A DNA stretch of 64,000 bases from Lachnospiraceae bacterium. GTDB taxonomy: Bacteria; Bacillota; Clostridia; Lachnospirales; Lachnospiraceae. Shown here piece after piece: positions 8,751 through 17,647 of this stretch (positions are counted from its first letter, which is position 1; the number at the start of each line of letters is the position of its first letter). The notes under the pieces were generated by a model that saw only the letters and a program-made list of their open reading frames with translations, was not told where the DNA came from and did not search any database. A program made the position numbers and the translations under genes. The stretch spans positions 35,412-99,411 of the forward strand of contig JAAWRC010000008.1 in assembly GCA_022800815.1 (NCBI GenBank), given 5' to 3'.

Positions 8751-9874
8751 ATCTTTGTATGGTCTGCCGCCTGGGCTTCGTCGGCGTCCAGCCGCCCTCC
8801 GAAGAGCAGGGTGAGCAGGAAGGAGGCGGCGAAGGCGATGACGGCGGCGATCATGGCCTTTGCGAAATTGCCCGGCTCGTCTGCGCTTGCGAACATCAGG
8901 CAGGAGGGGATGGCCGGAAAGGCGTACACGTAGCAGTGGATGCCGACGATGCCCTGATAGAGCCCGGCGGCGGCGCAGCCCAGGACGGTGGTGATCAGGG
9001 GCTTCTTATAAGGAAGGCAGAGCCCGTAGAGACTCGGCTCCGAAACTCCTGCCAGAAGGACCGTGAAGCCGCAGCTGAAAGAGGTCTTTTTTAAGGCGGG
9101 AGTTTTGGCTTTCAGGAAGACGGCCATGGCGGTGCCGAAAAGGGCGAGGGCCATGATGAAAAATCCGGGCAGGATACCGGGATCCAAGCCGGCGCTTCCG
9201 AGCTGGGTGATGGCGGTCGCCACGAAGACCCAGTGGGTCCCGGTGATGACTAAGAGGGGCGACACGGCGGCAAACAGGGTCCAGGCAAGCCAGGATACGT
9301 GGTCCTGGAGCCAGAAAATGGCGCCGGACAGGCCGTTCCCGATGAGGGTCCCCAGGGGGCCGATGGCCAGCAGGCCGACCAGGGAGGAGAGGAGCAGGAT
9401 GACCAGGGGGGAGAGGATGTCGTCCACCACCTTCGGCATCAGCTTATGTACCAGTTTTTCGATCCAGACCATGGCGGCTACCAGAAGGATCACGGGGATG
9501 GTGCTGTAGCCGTAAGAAGCCTTCACAAGGGGGATCCCCAGGAAGGAGAGCGCCTGCGAGCCTTCCGCCAGTTCCACGAAGCTGGGGCTCATGAGGGCGC
9601 CCACGGCCCCGATGGCCAGCACCGTGTTGACCTTAAAATGGACCGAGGCCGTATAAGCCAGGAAAAAGGGCAGGAAATAGAGGGGGGCGTCCCCGATGAA
9701 GGAGAGCACGGCCTCCGTGGGAGTCCCTTCTGCCAAGAGCCCGGTCATGGTAACGATGATCACGAGAAGCTTGACCAGGCCTCCGGCGATGACGATGGGG
9801 ATGATCGGGGCCATGCAGCTTGAAACGTGGTCGATCAGAACAGTCAGGATGTTTTTTTTCGCATTTTGTTCCAT
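8747..9874 (-). CDS. PTS EIIC domain protein without EIIB or EIIA
   Basis: A 375-residue membrane protein of the glucose/beta-glucoside-type PTS EIIC family. About ten hydrophobic segments are visible. The family signature for the sugar site, usually GITEPALYG, appears as AGVSEPSLYGLCLPYKKP near residue 275. Beta-glucoside and sucrose permeases normally carry EIIB at the N-terminus and sometimes EIIA at the C-terminus; here both are absent, the protein starts directly at the membrane part, and no partner gene is nearby. It may use a EIIB from elsewhere or work as a facilitator. The start has GGAGGG upstream and a near-consensus promoter. Confidence 0.85.
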   Translation of the reverse strand: MEQNAKKNILTVLIDHVSSCMAPIIPIVIAGGLVKLLVIIVTMTGLLAEGTPTEAVLSFIGDAPLYFLPFFLAYTASVHFKVNTVLAIGAVGALMSPSFVELAEGSQALSFLGIPLVKASYGYSTIPVILLVAAMVWIEKLVHKLMPKVVDDILSPLVILLLSSLVGLLAIGPLGTLIGNGLSGAIFWLQDHVSWLAWTLFAAVSPLLVITGTHWVFVATAITQLGSAGLDPGILPGFFIMALALFGTAMAVFLKAKTPALKKTSFSCGFTVLLAGVSEPSLYGLCLPYKKPLITTVLGCAAAGLYQGIVGIHCYVYAFPAIPSCLMFASADEPGNFAKAMIAAVIAFAASFLLTLLFGGRLDADEAQAADHTKI

Positions 9875-9916
9875 GGGTCTGCCCTCCGGAAAGATTTCTG
9901 TGTAAAAACCAAAGAG

Positions 9917-9945
9917 ATTATAGCATCCTTTGGCCGGGGGCGCAA
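9917..9945 (-). promoter_or_regulatory. Sigma-A promoter of the EIIC gene
   Basis: Minus-strand TTGCGC and a perfect TATAAT with 17-base spacing. It lies about 45 bases upstream of the EIIC ATG at 9874. Confidence 0.7.
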
Positions 9946-10009
9946 GGATAACATGAAGTTCGGCATCCCCGGCGGGCGAAGGGACCGTGCCGGTTTCCGC
10001 TTTCCCGGC

Positions 10010-11761
10010 TCACTCCTCCAGCCTGGTAAGCCCCCCGAGGGAGGGCGATACCACCATGGAATAGTTGGTGTGGTAGATGACGAAGCCGGGCTTGGCGCCG
10101 TTCACTTTCTTTACCTGCTTTCGCTCCACATAGTCAATCTCCACCTTGTCGCCGTCTTTTCCCTTGGAATAGAAGGCGGCCAGCCCGGCGGCTTCCTCGA
10201 AGAGCCGGTCGGGAAGCTCCTCCTTGGGCTTTCCGCCTGTTTTGGCGATGACGTGGGAGCCGGGAATGCCCTTGGCGTGGAACCACAGGTCGCTTCCGGA
10301 AGCCAGATGGAAGGTGAGTTCTTCATTCTGCAGGTTGTTTTTCCCCACATAGAGGTGGTAGCCGTCGGAGGATAAAAAGTGCAGGGGGACGCTGGTGATC
10401 TTCGCCTTTTTGTCCTTCGGTCCCCGTTTTTTGACGAGGCCGGCTTCCCTGAGTTCTTCCTTGATCTGAAGGAGATCCGCCTCCCCGGCCGCAATGTCGA
10501 GGGCGGAGGAGACGGATTCCAGGTAGTCGATCTCGTCCTTTGTCTCCCGGATCAATTCTGTGAGGGCCTCGAAGGTCCGTTTTAATTTCCCGTACCGGTC
10601 AAAATATTTCTTTGCGTTTTCCTGGGGTGTCAGGGTGCCGTCCAGGGGAATGGTCACGGTCTCATTGGTATAGTAATTGAGAGCGGTGAGGGTTTTGGCC
10701 CCCGGCGCAAGCTCATAGCCGTAGGTGTTGATCAGCTCTCCGTATACCCGGTACTTATCCCGCTTATGAGTATCCTTAAGCTGTTTTTCCTGCAGGTCGT
10801 ATTTTTTTCGGTTCCGCTCCAGGGCCGTCTGGACCGTGTGGCGCAGCTCCGCCGACTTCTGGCGGATGCGGACCACGGCCTCCCTGGCGGCATAGTAGGT
10901 CTCCAGGATCTCGCTGACGGAAGAAAAATCCCGCCGTTCATAAGCGCTCAGGTGGGAGAGGGGCAGGGCGGAAAATTCGACGGGGACCTGCCGGTCATAG
11001 AAGATGCAGGGGGCGAAGCTGCCGCTTTTCACGTCGTCCATCATCCGGGAAAAGACGCCGAACAGGTGCGTCCTTTCCGGTTCGGAAAGACTTCCTGCGT
11101 CCCTCTTTCCGTCTAAGGAGGCGAGATGGCAGATCTCCTCCGCCATGACCGGGCTTAAGCCCGTGAAGCCGGTGTAGAGGGCCTTGGAGAGGGCCATGGG
11201 TTTTTCCGAGAGGACGGCAAAAAATCCCTCCTCTGTCACGGTGAGAGGATCCTTTTTCCGCATGGTGTCCGGGATGAAGTAGGGCCGTCCCGGAAGGACC
11301 TCCCGGACGGAGCTTATGGACAGGGGGATGTGCTTGATGCTGTCGATGATGGTGTCCTTCTCGTCGCAGAAGATCAGGTTGCTGTGCTTGCCCATGAACT
11401 CCCCGATCAGCTTTTTCCGGCAGACATCGCCCATCTCGTTCAGGTGCTCGATCTCCAGGACGAGGATCCGCTCCAGCCCCGGCTGGGACACGGACAGGAT
11501 GCGGCCGCCGCCGATGTGCTTCCTGAGCAGCATGCAGAAGCCCGGGGCCGTCATGGGGTTCGGCTTTGCCTCTTCCGTGAAGTAGACCAGGGGAAGGCTG
11601 GCCCCCGCCGAGAGGAACAGCTTAAAGGTGTTCTTCTGATTCTTTATGGTGAGCATCAGGGCGTCGGCCTCCGGCTGGGCGATCTTCGCAATCCGGCCCC
11701 CTGCGATGCGTTCGTTCAGCTCTTTCGCCATGCAGGCGATCATGATTCCGTCAAGTGCCAT
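10010..11761 (-). CDS. rqcH: RqcH / NFACT family ribosome quality control protein
   Basis: A 583-residue NFACT protein. The NFACT-N domain begins with MALDGIMIACMAKEL; a coiled-coil region lies near residues 270-440; the NFACT-R domain (DUF814) contains DLWFHAKGIPGSHVIAK near residue 505. Older annotations call this family fibronectin-binding protein, but bacterial RqcH binds 50S subunits stalled with peptidyl-tRNA and adds C-terminal alanine tails that mark the chain for degradation. It acts in the cytoplasm. ATG at 11761 has GGAGGG upstream. Length is normal for Clostridia. It is a single gene with its own promoter. Confidence 0.93.
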   Translation of the reverse strand: MALDGIMIACMAKELNERIAGGRIAKIAQPEADALMLTIKNQKNTFKLFLSAGASLPLVYFTEEAKPNPMTAPGFCMLLRKHIGGGRILSVSQPGLERILVLEIEHLNEMGDVCRKKLIGEFMGKHSNLIFCDEKDTIIDSIKHIPLSISSVREVLPGRPYFIPDTMRKKDPLTVTEEGFFAVLSEKPMALSKALYTGFTGLSPVMAEEICHLASLDGKRDAGSLSEPERTHLFGVFSRMMDDVKSGSFAPCIFYDRQVPVEFSALPLSHLSAYERRDFSSVSEILETYYAAREAVVRIRQKSAELRHTVQTALERNRKKYDLQEKQLKDTHKRDKYRVYGELINTYGYELAPGAKTLTALNYYTNETVTIPLDGTLTPQENAKKYFDRYGKLKRTFEALTELIRETKDEIDYLESVSSALDIAAGEADLLQIKEELREAGLVKKRGPKDKKAKITSVPLHFLSSDGYHLYVGKNNLQNEELTFHLASGSDLWFHAKGIPGSHVIAKTGGKPKEELPDRLFEEAAGLAAFYSKGKDGDKVEIDYVERKQVKKVNGAKPGFVIYHTNYSMVVSPSLGGLTRLEE

Positions 11762-11788
11762 GTCTTGTCCCTCCTGTTTTCTTTTATG

Positions 11789-11817
11789 ATTTTACATCAA
11801 GAAGGAAAGAAGGACAA
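11789..11817 (-). promoter_or_regulatory. Promoter of rqcH
   Basis: Minus-strand TTGTCC, 17 bases, TAAAAT, ending about 28 bases before the rqcH start. Confidence 0.6.
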
Positions 11818-11878
11818 GGAATATTTTGCGGGCCGCTTGAAAGGGAATGCCTGAAAACGGTTTTTTAGAAACTTTCGC

Positions 11879-11908
11879 TTGAACAGAGGGGCCTTTTCGG
11901 GATATGAT
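11879..11908 (+). promoter_or_regulatory. Promoter of the aldo/keto reductase gene
   Basis: TTGAAC, 18 bases, TATGAT. The transcript would start near 11915, so the upstream in-frame GTG/ATG at 11904 cannot be used and the ATG at 11934 must be the start. Confidence 0.6.
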
Positions 11909-11933
11909 GGTGGCAGAGAAGGAGGTATCACAT

Positions 11934-13124
11934 ATGATCTATTCAGGTTTTCAGGGAATGAAACTTTCCCTGCTGGGCTTTGGCACCATGCGGCTGCCGC
12001 TTTTATCCGGGAAGCCGGACGGTCCGGTGGACGAGGCTCAGGTGGAGGAGATGGTAAAGTACGCCATGGAACACGGCGTCAATTATTTTGACACGGCCTA
12101 CCCTTACCACGGCGGGGAATCGGAGCGCATCATCGGCCGGGCGTTAAAGCCGTATCCGAGGGAGGAGTTTTATCTGGCTACCAAATATCCGGGGCACCAG
12201 ATCAGCAAAAGCTATGAGCCGTCCGTCATTTTTGAGGAGCAGCTGGAAAAGTGCCAGGTGGAATATTTTGACTTTTATCTGCTCCACAACGTCCATGAAA
12301 ATTCGATCCGTACCTACATGGATCCGAAATGGGGGATTGTCGATTACTTTGTGGAACAGAAGAGGCTGGGGAGGATCCGCCATCTGGGTTTTTCCTCCCA
12401 CGGGAATCTCGACAACCTGAAAGAATTTCTGGACGTTTATGGGGACGTGATGGAGTTCTGCCAGATCCAGCTCAACTATCTGGACTGGACCTTGCAGGGT
12501 GCGAAGGAAAAGTATGAGCTTCTCACGGAGCGGGGGATCCCGGTGTGGGTCATGGAGCCCGTCCGCGGCGGAAAGTTGGCGAAGCTTCCGAAAGCGTATG
12601 CGGAGAAGCTTGGGAACATGAGGCCAGGGGAGGGGAGTCCCGCCTGGGCCTTCCGGTTCCTCCAGGGCCTTTCCAATGTGAAGATGATCTTAAGCGGAAT
12701 GTCGAGCCTCACGCAGATGGAGGAGAACGTCCGCACCTTCGAGGAGCGGAGCCCCCTTTCGGGCGGGGAGCGCAGCCTGCTTTTCGAGGCGGCAGAGGAC
12801 ATGAAAAATTCCATCCCCTGCACGGCCTGCCGCTACTGTGTGGAAGGGTGTCCGAAGGGGTTGGACATCCCTGCGCTGCTGGCCCTCTACAACGACCTGC
12901 GCTTTGCGCCGACGGTCAACGTGGGCATGCGGCTGGATGCACTTCCAGAGGAGAAGCGGCCGGAGGCCTGCGTTGGCTGCGGGAAATGCACGAAGGTCTG
13001 CCCTCAGAAGATAGACGTTCCCGGGGCCATGAAAGAATTCGCCGGGGCCATCGCCGAGATGCCGAGCTGGGCGGAAATCTGCCGCCAGAGGGAGGAGGCG
13101 GCCGAAAAGAAACGGGACCGGTGA
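11934..13124 (+). CDS. Aldo/keto reductase with C-terminal 4Fe-4S domain
   Basis: A 396-residue oxidoreductase. Residues 1 to about 270 form an aldo/keto reductase barrel: GFGTMRLPLL near the start, then NYFDTAYPYHGGESE with the usual catalytic Asp and Tyr, and DFYLLHNV. The C-terminal part holds a ferredoxin-like region with cysteine sets CTACRYCVEGCPKG and CVGCGKCTKVCPQK, enough for two 4Fe-4S clusters. Proteins of this type are common in anaerobes and probably link reduction of a carbonyl substrate to ferredoxin or flavodoxin; the substrate is unknown. A perfect AGGAGG lies 7 bases before the ATG. It stands alone, with its own promoter. Confidence 0.9.
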   Translation: MIYSGFQGMKLSLLGFGTMRLPLLSGKPDGPVDEAQVEEMVKYAMEHGVNYFDTAYPYHGGESERIIGRALKPYPREEFYLATKYPGHQISKSYEPSVIFEEQLEKCQVEYFDFYLLHNVHENSIRTYMDPKWGIVDYFVEQKRLGRIRHLGFSSHGNLDNLKEFLDVYGDVMEFCQIQLNYLDWTLQGAKEKYELLTERGIPVWVMEPVRGGKLAKLPKAYAEKLGNMRPGEGSPAWAFRFLQGLSNVKMILSGMSSLTQMEENVRTFEERSPLSGGERSLLFEAAEDMKNSIPCTACRYCVEGCPKGLDIPALLALYNDLRFAPTVNVGMRLDALPEEKRPEACVGCGKCTKVCPQKIDVPGAMKEFAGAIAEMPSWAEICRQREEAAEKKRDR

Positions 13125-13142
13125 GACGGACTGCCGAGGGAG

Positions 13143-13172
13143 CGGCCCGTTCACTACATAAAACGGCCCGTT
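13143..13172 (+). promoter_or_regulatory. Direct-repeat operator candidate for the LytTR regulator
   Basis: Two identical 9-bp direct repeats, CGGCCCGTT at 13143-13151 and 13164-13172, with 12 bases between them. Two 9-bp direct repeats about two helical turns apart is the binding layout known for LytTR regulators such as AgrA. A GATAAT at 13207-13212 could be the -10 box; no good -35 lies in front of it, which would fit an activated promoter. The operator assignment is an inference from layout and location. Confidence 0.5.
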
Positions 13173-13238
13173 TGCGACAAAAGCAAAGCTTTTCCGGATT
13201 TCTGCCGATAATGGAAGCAGAGAAGGCAGGTGAGAGGC

Positions 13239-13955
13239 ATGCTGTCCATAGCGGTGTGTGACGATGAAATTTTGGAATGCTGTAAGCTTGCCGGGAGGAT
13301 CCGGGAGCTTTTGGAGGAACATGAGGTTCCCTGTATCCTGAGTCAGTTCGGGAGCGGGAGGGAGCTTTTGGCGTCTGCGGAAAGGTTCGACCTGATTTTT
13401 CTGGACATCCTGATGGACGGACCCGACGGAATGGAAACGGCCAGGGGGCTTCGGGAAAAGAAATCCGGAAGCCTCCTGGTCTTCGTTTCCTCCAGCAGAG
13501 ACTATGTGTTTGAGGCCTACGATGTGGAGGCGTTCCAATATCTCCTGAAACCGGTGGGGACGGAGAGATTGAGACAGGTGCTTCTCCGTGCCCTTGCAAA
13601 ATTAAGGGAGCGGCCCCGGGAATTTCTCGTGGTCAGCCAGGACAGGCAGAAGCGGAAGGTGTTTCTGGACGACGTCCTCTATTTTGAGATCCGGGGGAGG
13701 ATGATCGAGGCCCATGGTAGGGCGGAAACCTTTTCTTACTACGGACGGATCGGGATTTTGGAGGAGAGTCTGGAGGGGAAGGGCTTTTTCCGTTGTCACA
13801 AAAGCTACCTGGTCAATCTGAGGCACGTGGACGGTTACGACGGGCAGGAGGTCCTTCTGGACAACGGGGAGCAAGTCGTGATCGCCAAGAGAAGGGGCGA
13901 GGCCTTCAAAAAGGAAGTGCTGCGGTTTATGAGAGAGGAGGGAGGGCTCATATGA
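13239..13955 (+). CDS. LytTR family response regulator
   Basis: A response regulator of about 238 residues. The receiver domain starts with IAVCDDE and has the phosphoacceptor region DLIFLDILMDGPDG with Asp near residue 52. It ends with AFQYLLKPVG. The C-terminal LytTR DNA-binding domain contains DVLYFEIRGRMIEAHG and FFRCHKSYLVNLRHVD. ATG at 13239 (MLSIAVCDDE) is chosen over GTG at 13230 because GGTGAGAGG precedes it. The stop overlaps the kinase start (ATGA). No AgrB or AgrD peptide system lies nearby, so the signal is unknown. Upstream direct repeats suggest autoregulation. Confidence 0.9.
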   Translation: MLSIAVCDDEILECCKLAGRIRELLEEHEVPCILSQFGSGRELLASAERFDLIFLDILMDGPDGMETARGLREKKSGSLLVFVSSSRDYVFEAYDVEAFQYLLKPVGTERLRQVLLRALAKLRERPREFLVVSQDRQKRKVFLDDVLYFEIRGRMIEAHGRAETFSYYGRIGILEESLEGKGFFRCHKSYLVNLRHVDGYDGQEVLLDNGEQVVIAKRRGEAFKKEVLRFMREEGGLI

Positions 13956-15247
13956 GACATGTCTGGAGGAGGGAATGGCTCGTTTTCCCCCTTTTTGTGG
14001 CGGGAAGCCTGGGCCTCTCATTGCTCGGCCAGAGATTTCCGCTTCCCTATATTATTCTGGCTTTTATGAACCATGGGCTTCTGGCGGGGCTTGTGATGGT
14101 GCTGTCTTCTGCGCCCTGGGAGGAAAAGCTGCTGGCCTCCTCCGTTCTGATTGCTGTCTTCACGATTTTTGGAGATTTCTGTTGCTCCCTTTTATCCGTG
14201 GCCTTCCTGGTCTTTCTCCACCTGGCGGTGGGGATTCCGGAGCCGTTCCTGGCGGATTGGATGGGCAGTCTGATCGTTTTTCTGAGCATTCTGGCCGTGG
14301 CCGTTGCGGTCTGTCTGCTGGCCGGTCGGGCTGGAGTCGTTTTATGCGGGAAAGAAAGAAAATGGTATCTGACGGCGGCGGTGCCGCTTTTTTTGCTCAC
14401 CGCCGTGACCGATGTCGCAGACTGGTGCGCCAGCCACGGGATCCTGTTAAAAACAGAGGGAAATCTGTACTATGCGCAGCTTCTCAGCCACGGGGAGATC
14501 TGCGTGCTGGCGGCGCTCTGCCTGTCTGCGGCGGCCTGTCATCTTTTCGGCATGAATCGGGTCTATGAGGAGCGGCAAAAGAGCAGCCGCTACCAATGCC
14601 AGGTCACGGCCTACCGGATGCTCACGGAGCAGCACCGGCAGGCGGAGAGGCTTCGCCACGACCTAAAGAATCACGTCATTGCCCTGCAGGGGCTCGTGGA
14701 GGAGAGGGACTGGGAGGCCATGGAGGATTATCTGGAGGCCATGGAGGAGAGCGGCGGCCTGGGAGACGGCCGGGAGCTTGCGGGAAGTCCGGCCCTCGGT
14801 GCCCTTCTCGGCCGGAAGCGGAGGGAGGCGGAGAATCAGAGGATCCGTTGGGAATGCAGCGTCGACCCTCCCGATGGTTTTGGATTCTGGGAATTTGACC
14901 TCTGCGTCCTTTTCGGGAATCTGCTGGACAATGCCATTGCGGCCTGCGGGCGGATTCCGGAGGGGGAAGACCGGTTTCTCCGCATCCGGGCCCGGACGGT
15001 GAAAAGGTGCTTCCTTCTGGAGGTGAAAAACAGCGCCGGACGGAAGGAAGGAACATCTGGGACAGGGGCTGGGGGGCGAAGCGGGGAGCGGAAGGGCCTC
15101 GGCCTCCAGAACGTGCGGGACGTGGTGAAACGGTATCACGGGACCATGGAGACGGAGGAGGCGGACGGAATCTTTACCAGCCTGGTCCTGCTGCCGGCGA
15201 AAGGGATCCGGGAGGGAGATCCTGGAGGGGAAGACTCCCGGACATGA
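13952..15247 (+). CDS. GHKL-type sensor histidine kinase (AgrC-like)
   Basis: A 431-residue kinase. The N-terminal 190 residues hold about six hydrophobic segments, a membrane sensor of the AgrC/ComD type. The cytoplasmic part has the phosphoacceptor motif RLRHDLKNHVIALQGL (His near residue 236) and an ATPase N-box LFGNLLDNAIAAC, followed by a G-box KGLGLQNVRDVVKRY. The frame stays open to 13793, but ATG at 13952 is chosen because it overlaps the regulator stop by 4 bases and has GGAGGGAGG upstream. Together the pair forms a two-component system, probably sensing a peptide or envelope signal. Confidence 0.88.
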   Translation: MRHVWRREWLVFPLFVAGSLGLSLLGQRFPLPYIILAFMNHGLLAGLVMVLSSAPWEEKLLASSVLIAVFTIFGDFCCSLLSVAFLVFLHLAVGIPEPFLADWMGSLIVFLSILAVAVAVCLLAGRAGVVLCGKERKWYLTAAVPLFLLTAVTDVADWCASHGILLKTEGNLYYAQLLSHGEICVLAALCLSAAACHLFGMNRVYEERQKSSRYQCQVTAYRMLTEQHRQAERLRHDLKNHVIALQGLVEERDWEAMEDYLEAMEESGGLGDGRELAGSPALGALLGRKRREAENQRIRWECSVDPPDGFGFWEFDLCVLFGNLLDNAIAACGRIPEGEDRFLRIRARTVKRCFLLEVKNSAGRKEGTSGTGAGGRSGERKGLGLQNVRDVVKRYHGTMETEEADGIFTSLVLLPAKGIREGDPGGEDSRT

Positions 15248-15339
15248 CACGGAACGGGGCAGTTGAGACAGAAGGTTTACGGAAGAGGCCGGCGCTGCCG
15301 AAAATACATATGTGGGAGCGGCAGGTTCCGTTTTCCATC

Positions 15340-15573
15340 AGACAGAACAGGCAATTGTGAAACTCGAAATGTGTAGAACGGATTCTGCCGATTGCGTCCA
15401 TCCAAAGCTTGCAGCGCCAACCATTCCAATGAACCCATAAGCGCAGAAAACAGTCGGGCAGGGGCCCTTCTGTTTTCCATGGTCTCATTTCCATGGCGCA
15501 GAGGGCTTTTCCTGGAAGCAATCGGCAGAATCCTTGCAATATTTTCATGTTTCGCAATCACCTGATCAGGCAG
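15340..15573. repeat. 230-bp imperfect palindrome (MITE-like or large hairpin)
   Basis: This gene-free spacer is an extended imperfect inverted repeat. A perfect 16-bp core arm at 15380-15395 (GGATTCTGCCGATTGC) pairs with 15518-15533. Similarity between the arms continues inward to an inner stem, 15446-15453 with 15470-15477, and outward to the ends. The transcript would fold into one long interrupted hairpin. No transposase is present, so it could be a miniature element or an RNA structure. It has about the same size as the palindrome at 49718-49948, though the sequences are not clearly alike. Confidence 0.6.
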
Positions 15574-15595
15574 GAGAGAGAAAGGAGGATGCAGG

Positions 15596-16162
15596 ATGCA
15601 TGTACTGACCATGGAAGGGCTCATGGGCGCCGGCGTGAACGCAAAGCTCGTGGACACCCCCATGCGGGCGGCCGGGGCGGCCGAGCGGAGGGGCGACACG
15701 GCTGCCATGGAGCGGGCCCTCGGTTATGCCGGGGCGGTCGCCGACCAGGCGGAGGACTATCAGAAGAAAGCCGCCAAGGGCATGGAGAAAGAGGCGGAGG
15801 AAGCGAAGAAGGCCGAGGAGAAGCGGCAGGAGGAGCTTGCCGAAAAGCGGGCGGAAGAGAAGAAAGCGCTGGAAGAGCGGATCTGTGCGGCTGATTCAGG
15901 GGAACTTGCGGCGGCAGAGCCGGTGGATTCCCTTTCGCTCAGCGAGGAGGGGAGACGGCTGTCGGAGGGCGGTGCTTTTCCGGGGGCGGTTCCCCCGAAC
16001 GGGGAAAGGGTTCCTCTGGAGTCCGCCGGGGCGGTTTCGCCGGAGGCAGTCCCTGCTGCCGGTGGAACGGCTTTTCCGGAACCGGGAAGTTCCGTCTACA
16101 CGGCGGCGGGCGAAACCGTTCCCGCAGGGCGGCCGGAGGGCGTTTTTTCTGCCACGGCGTGA
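15596..16162 (+). CDS. Hypothetical coiled-coil protein
   Basis: A 188-residue protein of unknown function. Residues about 30-95 are an alanine/glutamate/lysine-rich helix likely to form a coiled coil (for example EEAKKAEEKRQEELAEKRAE). The second half is rich in Gly, Pro, Ala and Val and probably disordered. No signal peptide or membrane segment is visible. GGAGGATGCAGG precedes the ATG at 15596, and a strong terminator follows at 16201, so it is probably monocistronic. I do not recognise a family with a known role. The composition fits a structural or adaptor protein, but that is only an impression. Confidence 0.7.
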   Translation: MHVLTMEGLMGAGVNAKLVDTPMRAAGAAERRGDTAAMERALGYAGAVADQAEDYQKKAAKGMEKEAEEAKKAEEKRQEELAEKRAEEKKALEERICAADSGELAAAEPVDSLSLSEEGRRLSEGGAFPGAVPPNGERVPLESAGAVSPEAVPAAGGTAFPEPGSSVYTAAGETVPAGRPEGVFSATA

Positions 16163-16200
16163 ACAGTCCGCCGGGCCCTGTGAGACATCGGCGATGAAGT

Positions 16201-16237
16201 CACAAAAAAGCAGTCGGGAACGGCTGCTTTTTTCTGT
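16201..16237 (+). terminator. Intrinsic terminator after the coiled-coil gene
   Basis: An A-rich arm and its T-rich complement (AAAAAAGCAG with CTGCTTTTTT) around a short loop. It is symmetrical enough to act on both strands. Confidence 0.85.
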
Positions 16238-16409
16238 GCGGAGGAAGGTTGGCGGCTGAGTTTTGCCAAAGAATCGATTCTTGGGGACGTTTTTTGCTTC
16301 CATTTTCCTCCCTGTCAGGTTATAATGAAAAAAATGCCGCCTGAACGCAGGCCCTTTCTCCTGCGGATTTCAGTCGGTGGGGGAAGTGTGTGTTAAAGGA
16401 GCGGCGTGT

Positions 16410-17546
16410 ATGGGGACGATGGGGCTGACACTCGGTCAGTGGCTTTATATTGCGGCTGCTGCGTCTCTTCTCTTGTGGCTGGCGCTCGCAGCGGCGGTCC
16501 AGAGGCTTTTCCCTCAGGAGGAGGGAGGAGGAGAGTCGGCGGCGGTTCCGGTATGAGCGGATGTTTTTTCAAGAGATATCACAGGCCGGGGACATGGTCT
16601 ACATGATCCTGGGGAAGAGGGATAAGCGGCTTTTGTACCTGAGCGGGTATGGGGAATCGGGCGGGAGCGGATTCAGGCGGACATTGCGGTTCTTGAGGAG
16701 CTCACCACCGGCGAATACCGCCGGGAGTTCATGAAGAAATGGAGGGCGTGGGACGGGGAAGGGGAGCTTTTGTACCGCTCCTTCGTCTACGACCATTACC
16801 TGGAGATCTCCGAGGAGCAGAGGGCGCTACTCGAGCAGGTGTTTTTCCAGGGGGACGAGCCGGCGGGGGTCTACACGGCGACCTACAGGATCCGGGCGGT
16901 ACTCCGGTTTTTGGCAACGTACCGGGAGAGTCCGGCAAAGATTCCGGCGGGCCGGGAGTTTCTGGAATGGTTCTTGAAAGAGGGCCGGGAGGGCAATGCG
17001 GCTTACTACGCAACGGCGGCGGTGCTCGCCTACCAGGCGGCCGGGATTCCGGCCCGCTACGTGCTGACGGAAAAGCAGGCGGAGGAAACGGACGGGAACC
17101 GGGTCCTCCTGTCAACAAAAAACGCCCATGCCTGGGCGGAGGTCTACGTGGACGGTCTGGGCTTCCGGGCGGTGGAGGTCACGCCGGGGTTCTATGAGGA
17201 GTTTTACGAGGCGGACGTCATCGTCGCGGTGCCCAACGAGGAGCTGGAGGGCGCCGGGGAGGGGACGGCCGGAATCCAGAGGGAGGAGAAGCTTCTATTT
17301 TTATATGGCCAGGTCACGGCCATGGTGGGGAAGCTGGAGCCAGAATTCTGTCCGGATCATCCGCTGGAGCTGGAGGGCGGGGAGGCGCTTCCCTTTGACC
17401 TTGCCCTCTACAGGCGTACGGTGGAGCGGATGGAGAGGCTGGTATACGGGAGGAGGGGGCCGCAGCCCGGGGAAATCCGTGCGGCGGAGGCGCTTGTCGG
17501 GCAGCTTCGGTCGGCCCTGCGGAAAAAACGGCGCAGCAGTCATTGA
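16410..17546 (+). pseudogene. Broken membrane-anchored transglutaminase-like gene
   Basis: Three pieces in two frames seem to make one former gene. Piece one (16410-16556) encodes 48 residues with a ribosome site AAAGGAG and one membrane helix, LYIAAAASLLLWLALAAAV. Piece two continues in the next frame (RYERMFFQEISQAGDMVYMILGK to about 16660). Piece three returns to the first frame (ERIQADIAVLEEL onward) and runs to 17546. Its longest ATG frame (16731) gives 271 residues with a transglutaminase-like core: EGNAAYYATAAVLAYQAAGI with Ala at the place of the usual catalytic Cys, and NAHAWAEVY with a conserved His. Two compensating single-base shifts in G-rich DNA explain the frames. Sequencing error, or separate small genes, are the alternatives. 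Confidence 0.55.
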
Positions 17547-17647
17547 CTTGTACAAGTGAATGAATTATAATAGATTAGATTACGAAGCGTTCGGGAACAT
17601 GCGCCGCAAAGGTCTCTCCCCCGGACTGCGTGGAAGGAAACTGGAAA

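Noticed and set aside
15244..15360. 38-codon frame overlapping the kinase stop (ATGA), considered as a signal peptide precursor
   Set aside because: It has no Cys or leader/cleavage pattern of an AgrD-type peptide, its ribosome site is too far upstream, and its end lies inside the palindrome.
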